From NCBI RefSeq assembly GCF_008932435.1, contig NZ_WBWE01000008.1, positions 124,001-188,000 on the forward strand: 64,000 bases of DNA. Reading direction: 5' to 3'. Position numbers and translations under genes: made by a program. The number at the start of each line of letters is the position of its first letter. The stretch's first letter is position 1. Positions 33,126-42,872 of this stretch are shown here, one piece after another. Source of the stretch: Brucella pseudintermedia (GTDB lineage: Bacteria; Pseudomonadota; Alphaproteobacteria; Rhizobiales; Rhizobiaceae). Under the pieces are notes generated by a model. It had not been told where the DNA came from, made no database searches, and saw nothing but the letters and a program-made list of their open reading frames with translations.

Positions 33126-33788
33126 TTGGCGGAAGATCACAACGAGCCGGTGAAACTGCGGGATAAGGCTTACCAGAGCTTCACCCAGCATTTGCTGGCG
33201 CGTGATTTTCATCCGGGCCAGTTCGTTTCGCAGCGCCAGCTCGTCACCATGACGGGCTTGCCGCTCGGCGCGATCCGCGAACTCATCCCCCGCCTTGAAG
33301 CGGAAGGCCTTATCAAGACCGTGCCGCAGCGGGGGCTCCAGATCGCCCATATCGACCTCAATCTGATCCGCGAAGCGTTTCAGTTCCGCCTTTTCATCGA
33401 GAAAGAATCGGTTGCGATCTTTTGCCAATCGGCCTCCGACGAATTGCTGCGCGCATTGCGCGCGGAACATGAGGAAACTCTGGAACGCGCGATGGCGGAA
33501 GGTGAGACGCCGGAACTCGAAGCGCGGGCGCAGACTATCGACTGGAGCCTGCACGATACGATTGTCGGCTCGCTCGATAATGAGATCATCTGGCGCGCCT
33601 ATCAGACGAACACGATCAAGATGCGCCTGATCAATCAGGAGCGTTTCCGCATCACTGGCCGCGTTATACCGGTCATGCAGGAACATCTGGCCGTCCTCGC
33701 TGCAATCGAGACACGCGATCCGCAAACCGCCATGGATGCGATCGCCGTTCACATCAACAATGCGCGGAAACTGGCTTTGCAGATTTGA
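33126..33788 (+). CDS. GntR-family regulator (FCD/FadR subfamily)
   Basis: A 220-residue regulator: an N-terminal winged helix (ARDFHPGQFVSQRQLVTMTG, PLGAIRELIPRLEAEGLI, VPQRGLQI) and an FCD ligand domain with metal-binding-type residues (LHDTIVGSLDN, HLAVLAAIETRD). It starts at a TTG with AGAGGGGGAACGG upstream. Lying between the aldolase and importer genes, it probably represses this locus through the palindrome at 32131-32146. The ligand is expected to be a sugar acid or aldolase substrate. Confidence 0.85.
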   Translation: MAEDHNEPVKLRDKAYQSFTQHLLARDFHPGQFVSQRQLVTMTGLPLGAIRELIPRLEAEGLIKTVPQRGLQIAHIDLNLIREAFQFRLFIEKESVAIFCQSASDELLRALRAEHEETLERAMAEGETPELEARAQTIDWSLHDTIVGSLDNEIIWRAYQTNTIKMRLINQERFRITGRVIPVMQEHLAVLAAIETRDPQTAMDAIAVHINNARKLALQI

Positions 33789-33848
33789 CAACCAAGGCCC
33801 GGCAAGAGGAGTTGCCGGACCGACGGAATATTTGGGGAGGAGTAAGCA

Positions 33849-35183
33849 ATGAACCTATTACGTCCAACACGCCGGCAATTCCTGGCTGGATCGGCGGCAA
33901 TCGCCGCATCGGGCATGACCGGCATCAGCCCGTCTTTCGCCCAGTCGAAAGTCGACTGGAAGAAATTTGCCGGAACCACGCTTGAAGTAAACCTCATCAA
34001 GAGCCCGCGTGGTGAAATCCTTCAGAAATACCAGAAGGAATTCGAGGAACTCACCGGCATCAAGGTGCATTCCGAGCAGATGCCGGAACAGCAGCAGCGC
34101 CAGAAGGCGGTGATCGAGCTGACGTCCGGCCGCCCGAGCTTCGACGTCATCCATATCAGCTATCACGTTCAGAAGCGCCAGTTTGAGAAGGGCGGCTGGC
34201 TTGCCGACCTGAACCCGTTCCTGAAAGACCCGACGCTGACGGATGCATCGCTCACGGAAGATGATTTCGCAAGCGCTGGCCTGACCTTCGCCAAGGACGC
34301 CAATGGCCGTTTCGGCGCGCTGCCATTCTCGGTCGATTACTGGATCATCTACTGGAACAAGGAACTCTTTGCCGCCAAGGGCATCGAATTCCCGAAGACC
34401 TTTGAGGAACTGGTCGCTGCCGCCGAAGCGCTCACCGACCCGTCGACCAACACCTATGGTTTCGTCGCGCGCGGCATGAAGAATGCCAATGCGCCGGTCT
34501 ATACCAGCCTCTTGCTCGGCTATGGCAAGCAGTCGGTTGATGCCGATGGCAACCTCCAGACGGATTCGCCGGAAGGCATTGAAGCCGCAAAGCTCTACCA
34601 GCGCCTTATGACCAAATCGGCGCCTCCCGGCGTTGCGGGCTTCAACTGGGCCGAATGCCAGTCGAACTTCCTGCAAGGCCGCGTCGGCATGTGGCTCGAC
34701 GGCATCGGTTTTGCGCCGCCGCTCGAAGACCCGAACAAGTCGCGCGTCGTCGGCAAGGTCGGTTATGGCGTCATGCCGGCAGGCCCGAATGCACAGGCAG
34801 CACCGACGACAGGCGACGGCATCGGCGTGACCGAAGCATCCAAGAACAAGGAAGCTGCTTACCTCTATTGCCAGTGGGCCATTTCCAAGGAGATGGGCGC
34901 CCGCCTGTTGCAGTCGGGATCGGGCGTTCCGTTCCGCAAGTCCGTCATTGATGACGAGGCTGTGCGCAAGGGCGTCACCATGCCGGAAGGCTGGGTGGAA
35001 GCCTTGTCGAAGTCGGCTCCGATCAGCCAGCTCTGCCTGCCGGTCATCGTGCCTGTCACGGAATTCCGCGACATCATCGGTGTTGGCCTCACCAATCTGC
35101 TGAACGGCGCCGACGCGGAAGCTGAAATGAAACGCGCGACGGAAGAATTCCGTCCGGTCCTCGCACGGAGCGAAGGAAAATGA
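33849..35183 (+). CDS. CUT1 ABC transporter sugar-binding protein (Tat-exported)
   Basis: A 444-residue extracellular solute-binding protein, family 1. The N-terminus RPTRRQFLAGSAAIAASGM is a twin-arginine signal, an unusual route for sugar binders but common in Rhizobiales. The mature part has FEELTGIKVHSEQMP and the FDVIHISYH loop seen in alpha-glycoside and glycerol-phosphate binders. A ribosome-binding site GGGGAGGAG precedes the ATG. Its stop overlaps the permease start (ATGA). The substrate is an unidentified carbohydrate. Confidence 0.87.
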   Translation: MNLLRPTRRQFLAGSAAIAASGMTGISPSFAQSKVDWKKFAGTTLEVNLIKSPRGEILQKYQKEFEELTGIKVHSEQMPEQQQRQKAVIELTSGRPSFDVIHISYHVQKRQFEKGGWLADLNPFLKDPTLTDASLTEDDFASAGLTFAKDANGRFGALPFSVDYWIIYWNKELFAAKGIEFPKTFEELVAAAEALTDPSTNTYGFVARGMKNANAPVYTSLLLGYGKQSVDADGNLQTDSPEGIEAAKLYQRLMTKSAPPGVAGFNWAECQSNFLQGRVGMWLDGIGFAPPLEDPNKSRVVGKVGYGVMPAGPNAQAAPTTGDGIGVTEASKNKEAAYLYCQWAISKEMGARLLQSGSGVPFRKSVIDDEAVRKGVTMPEGWVEALSKSAPISQLCLPVIVPVTEFRDIIGVGLTNLLNGADAEAEMKRATEEFRPVLARSEGK

Positions 35184-36115
35184 CATCTGCCGCCCCGACT
35201 GGAGCAAAAACGGAAGCTGCCGCCGCAGCTTCCTTCACAAAGACAGGCAAGAGCCGCTTGCGGCCAAGCTACTGGCCGTTTGTTCTTCCAGCCTTGATCA
35301 CCGTCGGGGCGGTGATCGTCTTCCCATGGGTGTTTACGCTCTGGATGAGTGCCAACCAGTGGCAGCTTGGCGGCGAGCAAAGCTTTGTCGGCTTCGACAA
35401 TTATCTGCGTCTTGCCGCCGACATGCGCTTCTGGGAATCCATGTGGCATACGGTTGTCTATACGGTTCTGTCGGTCGTGGCCCCGATGATTCTGGGGACG
35501 GTCGCAGCACTGGTCTTTGACAGCAAGCTGCCGATGCGCGGACTGCTGCGCGGCATCTTCGTCATGCCGATGATGGCGACGCCGGTGGCTGTCGCGCTGG
35601 TCTGGACGATGATGTATCATCCGCAGCTCGGCGTTCTGAACTATCTTCTGTCACTGGTCGGCATTCCGCCGCAGGAATGGATATTCAACCAGAACACGGT
35701 AATCCCGTCGCTGGTGCTTGTGGAAACCTGGCAGTGGACGCCGCTTGTCATGCTGATCGTGCTTGGCGGGCTTGCCTCCATGCCGCGCGATCCGTTTGAA
35801 AGCGCGGAAATTGATGGCGCCAATGGCTGGCAGAAGTTCCGCTACATCACGTTGCCGATGATCCTGCCGTTCATCATGGTGGCCGTCATTATTCGTTCGA
35901 TCGATGCGCTGAAAAGCTTCGACATCATCTATGCGATGACGCAGGGCGGGCCGGGAACCGCATCGGAAACCATCAATATCTATCTCTATAATGTGGCGTT
36001 TTCCTATTACGACATTGGCTATGCATCGGCGATTGCCGTGGTGTTCTTCGTTGTCATTATCGCCATGTCGCTGGTTCTCCTGGCTCTTCGTCAGCGGACC
36101 AAGTGGAACGCCTGA
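35180..36115 (+). CDS. CUT1 ABC sugar permease (UgpA/MalF type)
   Basis: A 311-residue inner-membrane permease with six helices after a 30-residue polar N-terminus. The EAA coupling motif is PFESAEIDGANGWQKFRYIT, and the C-terminal TQGGPGTASETINIYLYNVA is typical of MalF-type subunits. It is coupled to the binding protein by a 4-base overlap and followed after 9 bases by the partner permease. Confidence 0.92.
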   Translation: MTSAAPTGAKTEAAAAASFTKTGKSRLRPSYWPFVLPALITVGAVIVFPWVFTLWMSANQWQLGGEQSFVGFDNYLRLAADMRFWESMWHTVVYTVLSVVAPMILGTVAALVFDSKLPMRGLLRGIFVMPMMATPVAVALVWTMMYHPQLGVLNYLLSLVGIPPQEWIFNQNTVIPSLVLVETWQWTPLVMLIVLGGLASMPRDPFESAEIDGANGWQKFRYITLPMILPFIMVAVIIRSIDALKSFDIIYAMTQGGPGTASETINIYLYNVAFSYYDIGYASAIAVVFFVVIIAMSLVLLALRQRTKWNA

Positions 36116-36124
36116 GGACCGACC

Positions 36125-36943
36125 ATGGCACGCAAATCAATTCTTTCGAAGCTTGGCACGGCACTCCTGGTCTTCATCATCGTGTCGCCTGCGATCTTCT
36201 TCTTCGTCTGGATGCTGTCGCTTTCGCTGAAATATGAAATCGACAATGGCGCTTACCCGCCAATCCTGATCCCGGAGCGTTTCGCCTGGTCGAACTATAC
36301 CGAGATTTTCGCGGCCAACGACTTTCTGCTCTACTTCTGGAACAGCCTGCTTGTGACCGGCATGGCGACCTTGCTTGCGCTGCTGGTCGGTGTTCCGGCG
36401 GGCTATGGCATTGCGCGGCTCAAGGCGCACAAGTCGGCAATCGTAATCATGATCGCCCGCATGACGCCGGGCCTGTCCTACCTGATCCCGCTGTTCCTTC
36501 TGTTCCAGACGTTGGGCCTGCTCGGCACGCTCTGGCCGCAGATCATCATCCATCTGGTCGTCACCGTTCCTATCGTGATCTGGATCATGATCGGCTATTT
36601 CGAGACAACGCCGCTGGAACTGGAAGAAGCCGCCATTATCGACGGTGCCTCCTCGTGGCAGGTGTTCATGAAAGTCGCTCTGCCGATTGCCAAGCCCGGC
36701 ATCGTCGTTTCGCTCATCCTTGCGGTGATCTTCTCGTGGAACAATTTCGTATTCGGCATCGTGCTTGCAAGCCGCGAGACGCGAACCTTGCCGGTCGCGG
36801 TCTACAACATGCTGTCCTTCGAGCAGGTCAGCTGGGGTCCGCTTGCAGCCGCAGCCCTCGTGGTCACATTGCCGGTCCTGCTGCTAACCGTATTCGCACA
36901 GCGCCAGATCGTTGCCGGTCTGACCGCAGGCGCCGTCAAATAG
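36125..36943 (+). CDS. CUT1 ABC sugar permease (UgpE/MalG type)
   Basis: A 272-residue permease with six helices. It has the MalG-like SLKYEIDNGAYPPILIPERF N-terminal loop and the EAA motif PLELEEAAIIDGASSWQVFM with KVALPIAKPG. It pairs with the upstream permease to form the channel. Confidence 0.92.
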   Translation: MARKSILSKLGTALLVFIIVSPAIFFFVWMLSLSLKYEIDNGAYPPILIPERFAWSNYTEIFAANDFLLYFWNSLLVTGMATLLALLVGVPAGYGIARLKAHKSAIVIMIARMTPGLSYLIPLFLLFQTLGLLGTLWPQIIIHLVVTVPIVIWIMIGYFETTPLELEEAAIIDGASSWQVFMKVALPIAKPGIVVSLILAVIFSWNNFVFGIVLASRETRTLPVAVYNMLSFEQVSWGPLAAAALVVTLPVLLLTVFAQRQIVAGLTAGAVK

Positions 36944-36957
36944 GAATTGAGGTCAAG

Positions 36958-38016
<1,059 letters not shown>

Positions 38017-38019
38017 AAA

Positions 38020-38041
38020 ACGCCGGGCATTGCCCGGCGTC
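38020..38041. terminator. Bidirectional terminator between ugpC-type gene and preA
   Basis: Perfect ACGCCGGGCA/TGCCCGGCGT hairpin, with an A run on the left and a T-rich stretch on the right, between two convergent stops that are 31 bases apart. Confidence 0.85.
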
Positions 38042-38047
38042 TATGTT

Positions 38048-39358
38048 TTATTCGGCGGCTTCCTTGACGGCCATCGGGTTATTGGGATGGGTCGTCCAGT
38101 TGGCATATTGCGCCGGGATCGGTTCCCTGGTGCGCGGATCGAAACCGCCGATCTGCTCCATGGTGATGCAGTCCTCGACCGGGCAGACATTGACGCAGAG
38201 ATTGCAGCCAACGCATTCCTCGTCGATCACCTCGAAGTGGCGCGCGCCATTGACCAGATTGGTGATCGCCTGATGCGACGTGTCCTCGCAGGCAATATGG
38301 CAACGTCCGCACTTGATGCAGAGGTCCTGATTGATCCGCGCCTTGGTGACATAATTGAGGTTGAGATATTGCCAGTCGCTGACGTGGCCCACGGCCATGC
38401 CACGGAAGTCATCCAGCGTCTGATAGCCTTTGCTGTCCATCCAGTCGGAAAGACCGTCGATCATTTCCTGAACGACCTTGAAGCCATAGGTCATCGCAGC
38501 CGTGCAGACCTGCACCGTGCCGCAGCCAAGCGCGATAAACTCTGCCGCATCCCGCCACGTAGTGATGCCGCCTATGCCTGAAATCGGCAGGCCGTGCGTT
38601 TCAGGATCGCGGGCGATTTCCGCGACCATGTTGAGCGCAATCGGCTTCACTGCCGGACCGCAATAGCCTCCGTGACTGCCGCGCCCGTCAATGGAGGGAA
38701 CCGGCGACATGCTGTCGAGATCGACTGAGATGATGGAATTGATCGTGTTGATAAGCGATACGGCATCCGTGCCCGCCGCGTGCGCGCCACGAGCGGGCTT
38801 GCGGATATCGGTGATATTGGGCGTCAGCTTGGTGATCACCGGCATACGGCTATATTGCTTGCACCATTTGACGACCATGGCGACATATTCCGGCACCTGG
38901 CCGACAGCCGCGCCCATGCCGCGTTCGCTCATGCCATGCGGACAGCCGAAGTTCAGCTCAATGCCGTCAGCGCCGGTTTCTTCCACCAGAGGCAGGATGG
39001 CTTTCCAGGCCTCTTCTTCGCATGGCACCATGATCGAGGCGATCAATGCGCGGTCAGGCCAGCGCATCTTCACTTCCTTCATTTCACGCAGATTCACTTC
39101 GAGCGGCCTGTCGGTGATCAGCTCGATATTGTTGAGGCCAAGCAGGCGGCGGTCGGCGCCATGGATCGCGCCATAGCGCGGCCCGTTGACGTTGACCACC
39201 GGCGGGCCTTCCGCGCCAAGCGTCTTCCAGACCACGCCGCCCCAGCCAGCCTTGAAGGCCCGCTCGACATTGTAAGCTTTGTCGGTCGGCGGAGCCGAAG
39301 CCAGCCAGAACGGATTTGGAGACTTGATACCGAGGAAATTCGTTGAAAGATCAGCCAT
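38048..39358 (-). CDS. preA: NAD-dependent dihydropyrimidine dehydrogenase subunit PreA
   Basis: A 436-residue protein with a dihydroorotate dehydrogenase-like FMN barrel. It has PFWLASAPPT at the N-terminus, the active-site LNFGCPHGMSERGMG (catalytic Cys near residue 140), and GIGGITTW. The C-terminal ferredoxin domain has two 4Fe-4S motifs, CIKCGRCHIAC and CVGCNLCVNVCPV. With PreT it reduces uracil or thymine to the 5,6-dihydro form, the first step of the pathway continued by the dihydropyrimidinase at 25.8 kb. It follows preT by 12 bases. Confidence 0.95.
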   Translation of the reverse strand: MADLSTNFLGIKSPNPFWLASAPPTDKAYNVERAFKAGWGGVVWKTLGAEGPPVVNVNGPRYGAIHGADRRLLGLNNIELITDRPLEVNLREMKEVKMRWPDRALIASIMVPCEEEAWKAILPLVEETGADGIELNFGCPHGMSERGMGAAVGQVPEYVAMVVKWCKQYSRMPVITKLTPNITDIRKPARGAHAAGTDAVSLINTINSIISVDLDSMSPVPSIDGRGSHGGYCGPAVKPIALNMVAEIARDPETHGLPISGIGGITTWRDAAEFIALGCGTVQVCTAAMTYGFKVVQEMIDGLSDWMDSKGYQTLDDFRGMAVGHVSDWQYLNLNYVTKARINQDLCIKCGRCHIACEDTSHQAITNLVNGARHFEVIDEECVGCNLCVNVCPVEDCITMEQIGGFDPRTREPIPAQYANWTTHPNNPMAVKEAAE

Positions 39359-39370
39359 TTCTCTATCTCC

Positions 39371-40885
39371 TCAGCCCTGTTCCTGGCCCAGATGAACGCC
39401 GCGGTCCCGCAAAGCCGGAGCCGGGGCATGGAGCGCGCTCCCTGAAAGCACCGCATCCGCAAAGCCCTCGATCGCTTCTGGACGTTTCATCAAAGTTGCA
39501 TGGATCGATTCAGCGGCAATCTTGCCGTCTTCCACCGATGCGACGGTCAGGTCCTTGCCGCCCGCGACGCAATCGCCGCCTGCCCATATGCCCTCGACCG
39601 ATGTGCGGCGTTCGTCATCGACGCTGATGCGGCCCTTGGAGAGCCCAATGCCTGAACCGGCCAGCGGTTCCGGCTCGAACGTCTGGCCGATAGCCTTGAA
39701 GACCTGATCGGATTTCAGAACGAGATATTCCCCGGTGCCGGAAAGCTTGCCGCCTTCGACAGCGGTATATTCAAAGACCACGGCATTGACGGTGCCGTCT
39801 TGGTTCCGTTCAAGGGCGTGCGGCTGCAGCCAGTGGCGGATGACCACGCCGTGGATCTGTGCCAGTTCCTGCTCATAGGCGCTGGCATTCATGTTTTCCT
39901 GCCCGCGGCGATAAACGATGGTCACGTTTTCAGCGCCGAGCTTCTTGGTCTGGATGGCAACGTCCACTGCGGTCATGCCGCCGCCGATAACCACGATATT
40001 GCGGCCTACGGGCAGGGATGAAAGATCCTTTGTCTGGCGCAGATTGGCGATGTAGTCGACCGCATCGATAACGTTAGGCGCATCCTCGCCAGCAAGACCC
40101 AGGCCGTTGACGCCCGGCATGCCCATGCCGAGAAAAACAGCATCATAGCCGGCTTTCAGCGCTTCGATGGTGATATCCTGACCGAGCGTCTGGTTATATT
40201 CGATATTGATCGCACCGATCTTGAGCACGAATTCCAGTTCGCGCTGCGCGAAATTATTGACCGTCTTGTAGGCGGCGATACCATATTCATTAAGTCCGCC
40301 GCCCTTGGGCCGGGCTTCGAAGACAGTCACCTTATGGCCATGCATCGCAAGGCGGTGAGCAGCCGAGATACCGGCTGGACCCGCGCCCACCACGGCAATG
40401 TGTTTGCCGGTTTCAGGCGCGCGCTTGAATGGATGATTGCCGGTTTCCATCAGAACGTCGGTGGCGTAGCGCTGCAATTCACCGATCTTGACCGGCTTGC
40501 CTTCCGAAATCTCGCGAACGCACACTTCTTCGCAGAGCGTTTCTGTCGGGCAAACACGAGCGCACATGCCGCCGAGAATGTTTTCCGAAAGGATGGTCTT
40601 CGCAGCCCCAACAGGATTGCCAGCATTGATCTGCCGAATGAACATCGGAATGTCGATGCCTGTCGGGCAGGCATTCATGCACGGAGCGTCGTAGCAGAAA
40701 TAGCAGCGATCGGACTCAACCAAGGCTTCATGCCTGGTAAGCGGTGGATGCAGATCATCGAAAACATGCGCATAATCGGCCTTCGGAAGCCGCGCACCGC
40801 GGATGTCCGGCCCGTTTGCGTGCCCCGGATTGTCGACTGCATCAACAGGTGGATTCTCTGCTGCTCCCTGATTCAAAAGATTCAT
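39371..40885 (-). CDS. preT: NAD-dependent dihydropyrimidine dehydrogenase subunit PreT
   Basis: A 504-residue glutamate synthase small-subunit-like flavoprotein, longer than E. coli PreT (412) because of an N-terminal extension before the cysteine-rich Fe-S region. That region has CYFCYDAPCMNACPTGI and GMCARVCPTETLCEEVC. Then come FAD-binding VVGAGPAGISAAHRLA, the NAD-binding IVVIGGGMTAVDVA, and a C-terminal AGGDCVAGG. It feeds NADH electrons to PreA. The ATG at 40885 has GGGAG nine bases upstream; an ATG three codons earlier abuts that site and is less likely. A RutR-like box is 139 bases upstream. Confidence 0.93.
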   Translation of the reverse strand: MNLLNQGAAENPPVDAVDNPGHANGPDIRGARLPKADYAHVFDDLHPPLTRHEALVESDRCYFCYDAPCMNACPTGIDIPMFIRQINAGNPVGAAKTILSENILGGMCARVCPTETLCEEVCVREISEGKPVKIGELQRYATDVLMETGNHPFKRAPETGKHIAVVGAGPAGISAAHRLAMHGHKVTVFEARPKGGGLNEYGIAAYKTVNNFAQRELEFVLKIGAINIEYNQTLGQDITIEALKAGYDAVFLGMGMPGVNGLGLAGEDAPNVIDAVDYIANLRQTKDLSSLPVGRNIVVIGGGMTAVDVAIQTKKLGAENVTIVYRRGQENMNASAYEQELAQIHGVVIRHWLQPHALERNQDGTVNAVVFEYTAVEGGKLSGTGEYLVLKSDQVFKAIGQTFEPEPLAGSGIGLSKGRISVDDERRTSVEGIWAGGDCVAGGKDLTVASVEDGKIAAESIHATLMKRPEAIEGFADAVLSGSALHAPAPALRDRGVHLGQEQG

Positions 40886-41023
40886 GGATCGCATCTCCCA
40901 TTTTTGCTTGCGTTCGGCGCGGGTTCCCTTTGCGCGCCGCAACTATGTCCCGGGCTGCGATCTTTACCGCCGCATGATGCCCGTTAAGGACAGGATGACA
41001 GATTTTCTCGGAAGGTCAAATTT

Positions 41024-41039
41024 TTTATCATCTGGTCAA
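41024..41039. promoter_or_regulatory. RutR-like operator upstream of preT-preA
   Basis: TTTATCATCTGGTCAA matches TTGACCA-NN-TGGTCAA at 12 of 14 positions, with a perfect right half. It lies 139 bases before preT, nearly the same distance as the first box from its operon. Another half site, AAGGTCAA, is at about 41012. Confidence 0.65.
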
Positions 41040-41133
41040 TTTATGACAATCGGCCACCACAAATGCCGAAAGGACCCGGCTTGGGCAGCGCAGGTCCTGA
41101 TATCCGGTATTGATATGCATCTATCAGAAAGAG

Positions 41134-42078
41134 TTAGAGCGGATCGGACTTGAGCTTATGCGGGGCGGATTGTGCTGTCGCTTCTGTATTCGAGAAAGTT
41201 TCAGCTTCCTCCGGCAGCGCGGGGCGGGAGCTCAGCACCAGAGCGCACCCGCCGATAATGACGGCGGCGCCGACGAACTGGATGAGGGAAAGCTGTTCTT
41301 TCAGGAAGACAGCACCCACGAGAACCGCGATGACAGTCACGACAAATTCGACGCTGATGGCTTTTGTCGGTCCGACATTTCCGACCAGCCTGAAATAAAG
41401 CACATAGGTGAGGGCGCTCATCACGCAGGCCGAGATAAGCAGATAAAGAAAATCGACCAGTCCCGGCATGGCTGGCACGGGTACCGCGAAGATGAGCGGC
41501 AAGGTGAGGATGCCGCCAAAAACGAATGCGCCGATGGTGGTTTCCCACGAGCCGGTGCCGGAAAGGCGACGGCTGGCATAGTTGCTGCCAAAAGCTGCTG
41601 AAAAGCAGGAGAAAAGCACGGCAACACAGCCCATGACGAAGGCGGGCGTAACGGCAACAGCCGGAAAGCCGACCAGCAGCACGATGCCGGTGACGCCGAG
41701 CAGCAGGCCGACAAGACCGCGCGAGGTGATGCGCTCAAGCCCCCATAACTGGCTGATGATCATCGAGAACAGCGGAATGGATGCAACGCAGATTGCGGCC
41801 ATCGCTGTCCCGATCAGCGGCGTGCCGTAGGAAAGGCCGATCAACTGGCCCGCAACGGTGGTTGCGCCAACAACGGCAAAAGGTTTCCAGCCAGCATGAA
41901 AATCAAGCTTGCGTCCGGAGAGTTTCGCAATTGCAAAGAGCGTCCCCGCCGCAATGAAGGAGCGGAACGCCACCGCGCCAACCCAGCCAAAGGCTTCGAC
42001 GACGCGCAAAACTACGAGGAACGATAATCCCCATGCTACGGCAAGAAAAACATAGGTCGCGATATCTCTGGGTTTCAT
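41134..42078 (-). CDS. EamA/DMT-family transporter
   Basis: A 314-residue inner-membrane protein with about ten helices in two EamA repeats (VAWGLSFLVVLRVVEAFGWV opening; second half starting near AAFGSNYASRRL, with TKAISVEFVVTVIAVLVGAV). Members export metabolites, including amino acids or nucleobases. It is 180 bases upstream-adjacent to preT only in the sense of shared strand, and has no clear operon link. Substrate unknown. Confidence 0.87.
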   Translation of the reverse strand: MKPRDIATYVFLAVAWGLSFLVVLRVVEAFGWVGAVAFRSFIAAGTLFAIAKLSGRKLDFHAGWKPFAVVGATTVAGQLIGLSYGTPLIGTAMAAICVASIPLFSMIISQLWGLERITSRGLVGLLLGVTGIVLLVGFPAVAVTPAFVMGCVAVLFSCFSAAFGSNYASRRLSGTGSWETTIGAFVFGGILTLPLIFAVPVPAMPGLVDFLYLLISACVMSALTYVLYFRLVGNVGPTKAISVEFVVTVIAVLVGAVFLKEQLSLIQFVGAAVIIGGCALVLSSRPALPEEAETFSNTEATAQSAPHKLKSDPL

Positions 42079-42164
42079 GCCAGCGGGCTTTCAGGAAGTA
42101 TTTCGAAACGTCGAATACTGAATTGTTAGGGAACACGTTGCAGCTTTACAAGATTGAAGCCTGA

Positions 42165-42623
42165 TCAGGTCGTTTTTGCGGCGGCGTTCGACGCCGCTTC
42201 TGCGATATTGGCGAAGAACCGGTCGGCGATCTTCCGCGCGACCGAGCCCAGCAGTTTCGTACCGATCTGCGCTACCTTGCCGCCCGCATCGCCGCGGATG
42301 GCGTAGGACAATATCGTGTCGTCGCCATCTTCATCCAGACGCACATCAGTCGCCCCATGGGCAAATCCCGCTATGGAGCCTTCGCCGTGGCCCGAAATTG
42401 TGTAGGAGACCGGCGGTCTCATGTTCGACAATTCCAGAATGCCATGAAAGCGAACCTTCAGGATTCCGAAACTCACCTTGAGCGCGGCGCGTATTTCCGT
42501 TTCTGAAATTCGCTCAATATCTTCACAGCCGGGAATGCAGGATTTCAGCGTTTCAATGTCGTTCAGCGCGTCCCAGACGGCTTGTCTTGGTGCGGCAATC
42601 CGCTCTTCTCCGGTCAGGTCCAT
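42165..42623 (-). CDS. CoxG-like SRPBCC-family protein
   Basis: A 152-residue START/SRPBCC-fold protein of the CO-dehydrogenase subunit G family: MDLTGEERIAAPRQAVWDAL, then LKSCIPGCEDIERI, and GEGSIAGFAHGATDV. CoxG anchors or assembles CO dehydrogenase in carboxydotrophs, but coxG-like genes are also frequent without coxMSL, as here, where no such genes are near. Function in this organism is therefore open; lipid or quinone binding is possible. The C-terminus lacks the usual membrane helix. Confidence 0.85.
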   Translation of the reverse strand: MDLTGEERIAAPRQAVWDALNDIETLKSCIPGCEDIERISETEIRAALKVSFGILKVRFHGILELSNMRPPVSYTISGHGEGSIAGFAHGATDVRLDEDGDDTILSYAIRGDAGGKVAQIGTKLLGSVARKIADRFFANIAEAASNAAAKTT

Positions 42624-42637
42624 GCTTCACTCCTGGA

Positions 42638-42678
42638 GCGCATTCCGAAAAGTGAAACCGTTTTCGGATCAAATGCGC
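42638..42678. repeat. Palindromic intergenic repeat
   Basis: Outer arms GCGCATT/AATGCGC and inner arms CCGAAAA/TTTTCGG around GTGAAACCG. Same family as 23110-23152. It lies just before the coxG-like gene start, in the 249-base gap to pgi. Confidence 0.7.
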
Positions 42679-42872
42679 CAAAACAACTAGCAGAAATGCG
42701 CCGATCTGAATGGGCCGGATCGAAACGCGCTCTGGATGGATCACCCTAAATTGATCAATATGGTGTATATGACACTCTGTCCAAATTGGAAGTTCGGTAA
42801 TTTATTTGCCGCAAATCCTCTCTAAAGCGCTTAATGTCCGCAATTAAATCGATTTGATTCGGGAGTAGCATC

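Noticed and set aside
36655-36957. 100-codon extension upstream of the ugpC-type ATPase
   Set aside because: It overlaps the permease gene in another frame. The ATPase domain and a proper start begin at 36958.
42165-42623. CO dehydrogenase operon around the coxG-like gene
   Set aside because: No coxM, coxS or coxL gene is present; coxG-like genes are often found alone.
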